Shown: piece by piece, positions 19,301 through 28,519 of the stretch
How the letters are laid out: each line of letters starts with the position of its first letter
How positions within the stretch are numbered: position 1 is the stretch's first letter
NCBI GenBank assembly: GCA_958510825.1
Contig: OY294047.1
Span: 46,421,365-46,485,364, forward strand
Length of the DNA stretch: 64,000 bases
Reading direction: 5' to 3'
DNA from: Brachypterus glaber
Lineage: Eukaryota; Arthropoda; Insecta; Coleoptera; Kateretidae
Translations under genes and position numbers: made by a program
Notes under the pieces: generated by a model
What the model was told of the DNA's origin: nothing
Seen by the model: only the letters and a program-made list of their open reading frames with translations
The model's database searches: none

Positions 19301-22300
19301 AATCTTTGACCACGTTTTTTTCACATTTCGTCGAAAGTCGAAATCAGTAAAAAAAATTTTGCGTCCGTCTGTCTGTCTGTCTGCGTGTAAACTCTCTAAC
19401 TCCATTTCTACATGAGATATCGACTTGCGGTTTTTTGCATATTGTTTCTTATCGTATCCCGAAGAGTTGATTAGATTTTGGGGGTAAACGATTGGGGTTA
19501 AGGGTTAAAAATAGGGTAAAACTCCTACTTTTAGCGTTTTTTGTTTATAATTAAGGCAATTATTATTTTATTTGGTTAATTTAGCACTTATATAAAAGAT
19601 AATTTTAAATTGGTCAAAAAATGTTATAAACAACGTTTTCCTAAAACGCATTGTTTTCGAGATATTGGCGTTTAAAGCAGTAAAAGGTTTTTTTAGCAAA
19701 TCTCACATATTTATAACCCGATTTCAAAAAATTATATTTTAAATAAAAGCTCTTTTTAAGCCCTATAAAAAATGTTATATACAGTTTTTGCTAGAATATA
19801 ATGTTTTAAAGATACAGAATTTAAAATCAAACAAAACGCCTAGTTTGAAATTTGCAAACTAGATGGCTCTAGTGTACAATAGTGCCGATGTTTTGACAGG
19901 GTGCTTGCAACGTTTCATCTAGTTCTTGTATGCAGTAGTGTTTTTTACTTAACAGGTACAATACACAAGACAAATATGTTACAAGTACGCAACACGAAAA
20001 CTATAGAAATCCGAGCGACAACAGCAATACACCAAGAAAAAGAGGCGCTCCAAAGTTCGCCATCGATTTAACAACAAATTTCGAGATATCTTTTAGAAGA
20101 CAAAATAATCAGGAAGCCAAAATACAGGAGATAACGGAATCAGGAAGTAATATTAACACTATTGATACCAGAAAATGTATTGATGATATAAATATGGAAG
20201 ATCTAAATTTGCAGACGAATAATTCGTTTTGCGGAAGCCCGGAGCCTAGTATCAGAATCGACATGGCCGATTATGACAACTCAGAGTAAGTATGCGCTAA
20301 TTTCCCTAGTAGAAATTTAATGTTAGGATAACGTTTTTCTAACGTTAGAAAACTGAATAAAAGTACGTTATAAAATATGTGCAAATGTCCCGCTTTTTAA
20401 CGTTAGAATCAAACGTTAGTTACAAACGTTAATCTATCGTTAGATTTTTAAGTTAGAAATACGTTATAAGTACGTTTAATTTCTAACTTTCGGAGGGGGC
20501 GTGGCCAACTAGGTAATTTCTACCTGCATCATAAAATGGCAGCTGGAGACAATTTTATTCATAAATAAATCTTAATATATTTTAGCAATCATAATATTTT
20601 TAAACATAATTTCGTTACATTTATTTATAAAATAGCCATCTTTTTAGCTGGCCTTAAATATTTTTCGTTTGGACTTTTTTTTTTGTTTTGAACTCAAAGT
20701 ATGCGCTAATTTCCCTAGTAGAAATTTAATGTTAGAATAACGTTTTTCTAACGTTAGAAAACTATATAAAATACGTTATAAAATATGTGCAAATGTCCCG
20801 CTTTTTAACGTTAGAATCAAACGTTAGTTACAAACGTTAATCTATCGTTAGATTTTTAAGTTAGAAATACGTTATAAATACGTTTAATTTCTAACTTTCG
20901 GAGGGGGCGTGGCCAACTAGGTAATTTCTACCTGCATCATAAAATGGCACCTGTAGACAATAATAATAATAATAATAAATGTTCTTTATTGGTAATAAAT
21001 TACAATAATTAATTACACAAATGGCCATCGACCTAAGTCCTTCAGCCGTAGGGCTTTAACATTTAATAGAAATTATAATTTTAGAAAAATAGAGAGATAG
21101 ATATAAATGTAGAAAAAAAAAAAAAGTTAATATAATGAATATGAGCAAAAAAAGAAAATATATATATATAAAAATAAAACTTGTAGTATATAATCAAAAA
21201 GGTGATAATAATAATAATACTGATATAATAGGCTAATTAGCCAAGTCTTCAAGAGTTTCTTTAATGGTATACTCGGGATATCTAAATGAGGTTGTTCCTT
21301 GTCTATCAACCATCATCGGGTTCATAAGCTCTAGGTTGTGCGGTTTCTTGGCGAAGGTGGCCGATAGTTCTAACATTCTTAAGTGTATAGGTACGACTTT
21401 GGTCCTTTCATAGAGGTAAATGTTGGAAGGGTTGTGTAATGGGTTGTTGGGATTGCGGATTTTTGTTAAGGCTCGAAGGGCAGAAGTTTCGGCACATTTT
21501 AGGTTGTTTATGGTTGGATTTCTCGCATTTAGAAGGATGGGATGGGAGTATTCGAGGAGGGGACGACAGATTGCTTTGTATATCTTAGTGGCTGTTTTTG
21601 TATCAACGTTAACGTTAGAATCAAACGTTAGTTACTAACGTTAGATTTTTAAGTTAGAAATACGTTATAAGTACGTTTAATTTCGGACTTTCGGAGGGGG
21701 CGTGGCCAATTAGGAAATTTCTACGTGCATCATAAAATGGCACCTGGAGACAAATTTATTCATAAAAATAAATCTTAATATATTTTAGCAATTATTATAT
21801 TTTTAAACATAATTTCGTTACATTTATTTATAAAATAGCCATCTTTTTAGCTGGCCTTAAATATTTTTCGTGTAATATGCTGTTATACTTCAAAAAAAAC
21901 GTTTACCTCTCAGAAAAACTTTATATTTAATTAGTTAATATTTATTTATACATTTAGAATCTTAAAATATTTTTTCAATTTTAGTACAGCGTTGCCAGCC
22001 TTACTATAATTTTGACTTTTGGGGGATAATATTTTTTTAAACTTATTATAGAAATAATAAATAATTATCAAACCTAGGCACATAGCTGTCTGAAATGAGT
22101 ATTTTCTACTATAGCTTACGTATTAATAACGGAAATTTAAAAAATATTGAAAGTTAGAATAATGTTAGAATTTGGTTAGGAAACTAACGTTAGATTGATG
22201 TATTTTATAACGTTTTTGTCAAACGTTAGTTTTTAAGGTTAAATTTATATATTTTATAACGTTTTTGTATAACGTTTGAGACTAAACATAAAAATGTCAC

Positions 22301-25300
22301 TAATCTAATGTTATGTTAAATTAGATTTATGTACTTTTCTACCAGGGTTAGCACTGCTAAATGAATTAGCCTAAATTTAAATGCAGCATTTAAAGTACCC
22401 ACTAGTCAAAGGACTTGCATTATTATTTTTGAGCGACTTCAGAATAAAAAAACGTACCATGGCATTTTTTTTTTCCGAAAAACCGATTATTCGATGTCCG
22501 TCCGTCCAGAGGCCTAGAAGCCATACCATTTAACAGATAAAAGCCAAACTTTTAACTTAAGATTCTTAGGGATTGCCCTGGGGGATTTTTCTTAATTTTT
22601 GGGTAGTTTACTGATGAACCAAAATTTAAAAGTTCCATTTTCTTTTAAATGGTTTTAACGATTTTACTCAAATTTTGTATGTTAATGGCAAACATATCAA
22701 TATGTCGTTACTGGTTTTCCCCGGAAACATCACATAAGGGCGTAACATATTTATTTTGCAATTTTGGCGAAGGCGCCTTAAAATTTACATCTGGGGTTAC
22801 TCTTCAATAATCACCGTAAATAAATGCAGAGTGATATAAAAACAAGCCGTGAAGATATGTAATGCTACGCATTCCATTATTTATTATTCATAGTAAATGG
22901 TATATTGCATTTTTCCAAATGCAAAAAAAAATAATTTTTTTTATTTTTTTTTGCAAAATACGTTTTTTCATTTTTTAAAAAAGTTTAACCCCCATAACTT
23001 ATTTGTTTTTTTTTGGGAAATTACTTTAAAAAAACAATAGGGATCTTCCCTCATAGAACTTGATTTTTGTCAAGGAAAATTCGTAACTACCGAATACGCG
23101 TACACGTAATCGGGTATAATACTATTCTAGCGCAGGCGCTGTGAATAGTATAATAATAACAAAATAATTAAAATCTTGAAACTTTTTCGCGCGCAAATAT
23201 ATGCGGTGGAACCGTACTATTTTACTTGTCTGTTTCAGAAACAACTTGCTTTAATAATTAGTTTTTTTTTCTTTTATTTTTAGTGATGAGGAGGTAAACG
23301 AATCAGACCTTGGTGCAACTTTTTATAGAAAAGTGGTGGTAAGAAGACAATTTTTATATTTTTTATTAACTTTCTTATATACCGTGCGATTATAAAGTGC
23401 CGAACACTTTATAATGCAAAACTGGCATTAGCGATGAGTAAAATGCAAGAAAGCTGTGTGCCTTTTACTGGCCACAGAGCTGTTGTACGTAGCAATCACA
23501 TGGGCTTGTCGCGCACAACTCTAACAGAGGCGTGGCTTCAAACGAAGAGTATTTTCTTTTCAAACTGTTCGGCACTTTTTAATCGCACTGTATATATGCT
23601 AAAAAAATATAACAAGTAGATAATTTATAAAAGCTGATTAGATAAGTAACTATATGTTCAGTTAATATCCCGAAAATTTCCAGTTATTGTGCTCACCAAT
23701 TCGTGTCTGCAACTCCAGATTCAGTGAGCTAGTCTCACTCCCCCCCCCCTAATTCCCATTCAAACTAATTCCTATTATGATAAATGAGTCATATATGGTC
23801 ATTAGTGCTCATAGGCAGTTAAATATACCAAACAAATTATTATTATTCTTAAGCTGCTTTAATCCGACTAATTATGACTGATGGATCTCCACCTCCAAAC
23901 TAATTTATATTCAAATAAATGAGCCTAGGCACTAAGCCTGTCTCTTAAGTAGACCAAACTACTAATGGGGATGATGATGAACGGCTTTTTACGCGTATGT
24001 GAATAAACTAGTGTTTTTTATGAACAAAATTGAATTACTTATCATATACTTCAATAATTACTATTACAAAAGTAATTATACTATTACTTTTTTAGGGAAC
24101 AGTTAACCATATTTTGAAAAAAGCCCAAATAAAAACTTCTGATGATTGTAATGGACAAAGAAACGCTGGCGTTTCGGAGAAAACTAAAGATAAAATCAAA
24201 GAAGCTACTTTGAGACATTTAGAGAGTATAGGAGTTTTTCTACCGGCTTCGGAAGACACCGTAGACTCAACCAGGTATTTTTTTTATTTGAGGTGTTTTA
24301 GGCTTAGAAATAAAACAAGCCGTGAAGATATGTAATGCTACGCATTCCATTATATACTATTCCCAGTAAATGTTTGTATAGATAGATATGTACTTGAAAA
24401 AAAAATCGAAAAAACTTGAAAAAAAAAATTCAACAATTTTTTTTTATTTTCTTTTCGCGAAAACCGAAAAATAAAAAAAAAACTTTTTTCAAAAGAACAA
24501 ATTTTTATTTTTTTTTTATTAGCGTACAGGGTTGACTCTTGGTACTAAGAAGGGGCCAGTATCCCGAAACTGTCTACCAATAGTCTGTATGATGATTAGA
24601 AAATAGATTGATGGAATATTTAAATAATACTTTTATAATGTTTAAAATAAAAAAAAAATCTGTTCCTTAAAATTTTTAGCAACTAAAAAAAAGATGGGGA
24701 ACCAAAAGATGTTTTTTTTTTGAAAAAAGAAAAAAAATTGAAAAAAAAAATTTTCAAATGAAAATTTTTTTTTTACAAAAACAACTTTTTAGCCCAAATA
24801 ATGAAAGTAAAGACTACAACCCCAAAGATGTGAGTTATCTGGTAAAACAACTCCTAATGAAGTACCTGCCAGACGACCATCTAGCAAAAATCACATACAA
24901 ACAAACAAAAACCGTTCCTGTCAACGACTGCAAGGATTTGCCCGATTTTATTTCGAAAAGGCCCGATTTTTCTTTCGCCACCCTTCAATATATGAAAAAG
25001 TACAATTTGTTAAATGGTAAGTAACATTTAAAATCTATATAAACTGATCAAAAAAAAGTTAGGGATATTGTTAAGAATGGTGCTTTCTCTGGGGAAAACA
25101 GTTTAGGAAAAAAATCATAAAATGTCCATATACTGATTTCAAAAAACAAATTTAATCAATTCAAAAATATTTATATTTGGGCTTTTCCTTAATGTAACAA
25201 AAGAAATAATTTTTATAAAGTGAAAATTAATTAATACTGAGTAATTCTACCTCTGTTGGCTATAACCGCTTGGTCCAAGATATCCCATAAATCCGGAAGA

Positions 25301-26041
25301 ACTTGCTAGTTTCCTTACGTCATGAAAATGTGGTTAACGATCAATTACTGCTCTACCAAGCATGTCCCAGACATGTTCAATACAGTTAAACAAGATAATG
25401 AGACGGCGGCAGGCCATTTTTTGTTTTTACGGTTATTTTTTCTCAGAGAAACCAAAACATTCTTAACTTTTTTCGATCAGTTTAGAACCATTCCAAAAAA
25501 AATCACAAGATTGTTTTCTGCAATTTTTAAAGAGTATTTTTGTGCTGAATACAAATACGTTTTTAAAAAAAATCCAGTATTTTTCACAAGAATTTTTCGA
25601 CAGTTTTGCACTTTTTATAGTTTATTTGCAATAAATCTTAATCTGTTAAAAAAAAACATTTTTTACAAGGATTGTTTTATAGTTTTGCACATTTTAAAGA
25701 GTATTTTTGTGCTAAATCCAAAACCGTTTGAAAAAAATCCAGCTTTTTTGCATGGATTTTTGGAGTTTAATAGCGCAAAGCGTTCTTTTTCAAAAACGTG
25801 ACGTATATATTTTTCCTCAGTAGGTACAAATAAAGTTCTATAAAATGTGCAAAACAATGGACTACCTTTCTCACTTTCTTACTCTTTCTTTATAATGACA
25901 AAAATGACTTTTTTTCTAGAAAACCCAAAAGAGACACCAGTAAGACCTCAAAATAAAAAACTAGCAAAACTCCAAAATGCAGAATCTCCTCAATATTTGG
26001 AGAATCTATCCTCATTGAAGCATCAGCCCAAACTAGCTTAA
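16392..26041 (+). CDS. Candidate STIL/Ana2 centriole duplication protein
   Basis: Seven exons: 16392-16448, 16505-18408, 19956-20285, 23284-23338, 24096-24274, 24793-25016 and 25920-26041; 956 aa, all phases consistent. The protein is mostly low-complexity (Asn, Gln, Ser, Pro). Four parts stand out: a short Pro/Arg-rich N-terminus (MDSFYDVPRRAPAPV); a heptad Pro/His repeat near residues 440-500; a short coiled coil near residues 610-645 (DLLKIITHQNEQLLILQKQV); and a conserved-looking C-terminal block near 780-920 that ends FATLQYMKKYNLL. A long disordered chain with one short coiled coil and a C-terminal STAN-like block is the layout of STIL/Ana2, which Plk4 phosphorylates so that it recruits Sas-6. 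The family call is from pattern only and another coiled-coil protein is possible. Introns carry many transposons. Confidence 0.5.
17772..17968 (+). repeat. In-frame heptapeptide repeat (HSPMGHP)
   Basis: Within exon 2 of the STIL-like gene, 21-bp units of the type CATAGTCCTATGGGACATCC repeat in frame. They give HSPMGHP-like heptads, four in a first block and three or four in a second, separated by about 60 bp. Unit variants (YSPMGHP, NSPMAHP) are in register, so this is an expanding coding minisatellite. Confidence 0.9.
18448..18555. repeat. Dispersed repeat (CTTAATACACGAGTTGAG), copy 1
   Basis: About 108 bp nearly identical to 54813-54922 in the Rbp1-like paralogue. Both contain AAGTGGATAAAATCACTTAA, which is itself an inverted repeat, and TTATCCAACACC. 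An inverted GTGTTGGATAAAA at about 18931 suggests the other end of the element. Confidence 0.65.
19229..19915. repeat. Repeat-like segment with ACATCGGCAC motifs
   Basis: It starts with a local palindrome (CATCGGCACTTAGTG ... GTGCCGATG) and ends with another GTGCCGATG near 19882. Between them is non-coding AT-rich sequence with CCGTCTGTCTGTCTGTC. The boundaries are uncertain. It occupies the end of intron 2 of the STIL-like gene. Confidence 0.35.
20304..22347. mobile_element. DNA element with CCCTRGTAGAAA ends, internally duplicated and interrupted by a LINE
   Basis: The left end reads CCCTAGTAGAAA; the right end reads, in reverse complement, CCCTGGTAGAAA. The interior has many AACGTTAG motifs in both orientations. 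A stretch with 409-bp period is duplicated in tandem (20289-20697, then from 20698), and a third partial copy follows at 21611-21870 after a LINE fragment at 20961-21605. The left end lies 18 bp from the exon 3 splice donor of the STIL-like gene. No transposase was seen. Confidence 0.6.
20961..21605 (-). mobile_element. 5'-truncated LINE, ORF2 C-terminus and (TAA)n tail
   Basis: On the minus strand an open frame from 21605 to the TAG at 21233-21235 (about 124 codons) contains IYKAICRPLLEYSHPILL and NLKCAETSALRALTKIRNP, the region after the palm of a Jockey/I-type reverse transcriptase. A 3' UTR of about 270 bp and an (ATT)n tail at 20961-20987 follow. The frame has no stop over 124 codons, which suggests a fairly young insertion. 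Its 3' UTR motif (AGGTCGATGGCCATTTGTG) recurs at 46717. Confidence 0.8.
22841..23155. mobile_element. ACAAGCCGTGAAG-family element, short copy
   Basis: Left end ACAAGCCGTGAAGATATGTA, then ATGCTACGCATTCC. Right end GTATAATACTATTCTAGCGC, then AGGCGCTGTGAATAGTAT. This copy is uninterrupted and shows the order of parts that lets the nested copies at 14402 and 46383 be parsed. It lies in intron 3 of the STIL-like gene. Confidence 0.65.
23378..23594. mobile_element. 217-bp MITE with TATACMGTGCGATTA ends
   Basis: The left end is TATACCGTGCGATTATAAAG. The right end, reverse-complemented, is TATACAGTGCGATTAAAAAG, both continuing TGCCGAACA. It lies in intron 4 of the STIL-like gene, 40 bp past the donor. 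The short ORF inside is not a gene. Confidence 0.75.
24303..24500. mobile_element. ACAAGCCGTGAAG-family element, left end only
   Basis: Begins with the same ACAAGCCGTGAAGATATGTA and continues ATGCTACGCATTCCATTATA, then decays into A/T homopolymers. No right end was found before the next exon at 24793. Confidence 0.5.
25044..25425 (-). pseudogene. Tc1/mariner transposase remnant
   Basis: On the minus strand the region decodes, across frameshifts and a stop, to MACRR then CIEHVWDMLGRAVIDR, and later DILDQAVIANRGRITQY plus a stop at 25232-25234. This is the C-terminal end of Tc1-like transposases (WPxxSPDLNPIEHVWDxLGR ... VIxARGGxTxY). The segment at 25044-25070 (TGATCAAAAAAAAGTTAGGG) fits a Tc1-like terminal repeat. 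The N-terminal DNA-binding part is absent, so it is inactive. It lies in the last intron of the STIL-like gene. Confidence 0.7.
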
Positions 26042-26133
26042 GCCTAAGTAAGTGGAATAAAGTAAAAAAAAAGAAAAATAGCTTTAAAGATAAGTTAATT
26101 ATAAGTAACTAAATTATAAAAAAGTGTTAATAA

Positions 26134-26587
26134 TAATCACGGGTCGGACCGAAGTAGCCATTTACCGGGGGCATGCAAAAATTAGAATTTTAAAAAACTC
26201 TTTTTTCAAGTAAATAGACACTTTAAAATATTGTTTACCAAGCGGAATGTCATGTCGACGCTGTTAATACTCTGCGAGTCACTTGGTCATGGTCGAAATG
26301 CCAAACGAAAATTGTCTCCCTTTTCAAAAAATGAATAATTAATAAAAAAAACAATATTTTTGTATTAACTATTCGTTTTTTGAAAAGAGAAACAATTTTC
26401 AAAAAAAGTACTTCTCCATGAGTCTTGGACCATGACCAAGTGACTTACTGAGTATTAACAGCGTCGATATGACATTCCGCTTGGTGAACAATAGTTTAAA
26501 GTGTCTATTAACTCGAAAAGTGTTTTTTAAAATTCTAATTTTTGCATGCCCCCCGTAATGGCTACTTCCATCCGACCCATGATAATA
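26134..26587. mobile_element. Foldback element between the STIL-like gene and ISCA1
   Basis: A palindrome of about 450 bp with arms of about 200 bp. The left end is ATCACGGGTCGGACCGAAGT and the right end, reverse-complemented, is ATCATGGGTCGGATGGAAGT. Internal mirrored blocks include ACCAAGCGGAATGTCAT and CACTTGGTCATGG. It lies within the 3' flanks of two convergent genes. Confidence 0.8.
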
Positions 26588-26767
26588 ATTAATAATTTCA
26601 AATTGCAGTGTCTAGTTATTAAGAAATAAAAATAATTGTTTATACCTACTTGTTATATTAATAAAGAATTTTAAATTATATATACATCTCTAGTGCCTAT
26701 ATAAAAAAAAGAAATAAATAAATCTCACTACTGTATGTACATAATTTTTGGCTAAAGGTCAATAATT

Positions 26768-28247
26768 TCATACACTAAATGATTCTCCACATCCACAGGT
26801 TCCTTTTATATTTGGGTTATTGAACACGAACTCTGAGCTAAGTTTGTTTTCTACGTAATCCATTTCTGTACCTAACAGTGTGAGCTGGGCCTTTTTGTCA
26901 ATAAACACCTTTATTCCATCTTGAACTACCTCTTCATCCATTTTGTCTAAAATTATTTTTTATTAAGAATAAAGTATCTAAAATGTCTTACCGGCACACA
27001 AAAAAAAATCTCGAGTGTGGCAGACCAGATTAGTCAATTCTTACATATTTTGGGTCGCTGAATCTGAATCCGAGGTCAGAATTTAAAAGTTCAAGTTCAA
27101 AATAGCGGATTAGATTTTTTAAATTTGCTCGGATTTGCTTGAAACTTGGTACTCGCGGGTTTTTGGGGTCGGTGATTACAAATCAGTTAATCAGTTCAAG
27201 AATAGGTTGGACCGTGAACTCGTAAATGTCGGAAACCAATGGGTCCACTTTCCGTCCTAGTATTGTATTATATTTTCTTTCTCTGTGATATTAATTGTGA
27301 TAATACTCATAACTTAATTATTTAACTTATTTTAATTATAATAATTTAATGTAAACAATTTAAAATGTAAACTTGTTGATACAGATACATCGGCAATCGC
27401 CGCTCTCTGTAGTTAATAATAATAATAAATCTCTTGCCAGTTTTCCAAAATTCAAAATGGCGGACTTTTTACTCGTAAAAATTGACTAATCTGGTCTGCC
27501 GCACTTGATTATTTTTTTTTTGTGTGACAGTCTAATAAACCAAAATAAGATTGTTTCAGGTACGCGATTTTTATAAAAATAAGGATATTATGAAAAAAAA
27601 AAAAAGGTAAAGAAAAATTAAATTAATATGATTTTAAAATAAAAAATTTTAGGATTCCATAGAAAACTGAAAGTATTTTTAATTTTTTTACTAATTTGAC
27701 TCCTTTGTATTCCTGGGGCGAGGTTTTGGCAGCTGAAACCCTTTCCCCAAAATTAAAATTAGTTTTTTTAATCTTAAGTATTAAATTTCACAAAACAGGT
27801 AAAATTTAAGGATTTTTGCCGTCCTTTTTAAAGAAAATTCTTTTTAGAGGTCTGCTTTGTATGTTTAAAAAAAATACAGTGATATTAAATGGGCTTTTCC
27901 TAAAAAAAAGCAATAAATACCTTTTTTTGAAGCATAATCTAAAGTGTACGATAACCCATTACAACCCCTTTGTCGTACTCCAATTTTTAATCCTACCTAC
28001 AAAAATAATCAATCAAACTATAAGCTACACTTTAAACATAAATTAAACTCACATATTCATTTTGATCCTTTAAAATTTCTTTTATTCTACTAACAGCTGA
28101 TTGAGTCTAAAAAGTTGAGGTTAGGTTTAGTTTACATAACAAAAAAATCAATAATTTAATATTTACCAAAACTAAGGCTGCTCTAGTAGGTAATAATTTT
28201 TTATTTACTGCCCTTACAGTGGCTGTCGCAACAGATTTTGCTGCCAT
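26768..28247 (-). CDS. ISCA1: ISCA1, mitochondrial iron-sulfur cluster assembly A-type protein
   Basis: Four minus-strand exons: 28167-28247, 28053-28106, 27921-27996 and 26768-26946; 129 aa, the same length as human ISCA1. Splice sites and phases are clean. The three cysteines that bind iron or the cluster are present: C57 in GVRQRGCNGLSYTLDYA, and C121/C123 in IKGTCGCGESFSV. The N-terminus (MAAKSVATATVRAVNKK) is basic and hydroxylated, as expected for mitochondrial import. With ISCA2 and IBA57, ISCA1 makes [4Fe-4S] clusters for mitochondrial enzymes such as lipoate synthase. The protein is also called MagR in insects, a magnetoreception role that is disputed. Intron 3 holds a DNA element. 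A 5.9-kb LINE lies about 120 bp upstream of the ATG. Confidence 0.97.
27011..27508. mobile_element. DNA element in ISCA1 intron 3 (GTGYGGCAGACCAGATTAG ends)
   Basis: The left end is GTGTGGCAGACCAGATTAGT. The right end, reverse-complemented, is GTGCGGCAGACCAGATTAGT, both continuing CAATT. The interior includes GGGTCGCTGAATCTGAAT and a GAGGTCAGAATTTAAAAG block, also found inside the TTAA element at 44280-44926. Two MITE families therefore share interior sequence. It has no transposase. Confidence 0.75.
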
Positions 28248-28519
28248 TTTCTTCTTCTTCTTCTTCTTCTTCCTATAATTATTGGCGTTGTAGTACGTTT
28301 ACGCCACTTTTGAACTAATTCAGGGGATTTCTTCTATAACTACTTTATTATTTGAGCTCTAAAATGCGTTTTTTTTTTTTTTTGTTTTTTGTTTTTTTTT
28401 TTTTTTTTTGTTTTTGTTTTAGAAAAGGGATTTTGAAATAGGGTTGAAGCCTAAAGCGGTAAGTCTACAGAAATTAAGGGCAGAAATTGGATTATTAGCA
28501 GAGATCTACTAGATAGGGC

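Noticed and set aside
23434..23619. 61-codon ORF in intron 4 of the STIL-like gene
   Set aside because: Lies inside the MITE 23378-23594 and runs through its right terminal repeat.
26950..28050. Suspected loss of the ISCA1 exon with the first cluster-binding Cys
   Set aside because: The exon is present at 27921-27996 with intact GVRQRGCNGLSY and proper splice sites.
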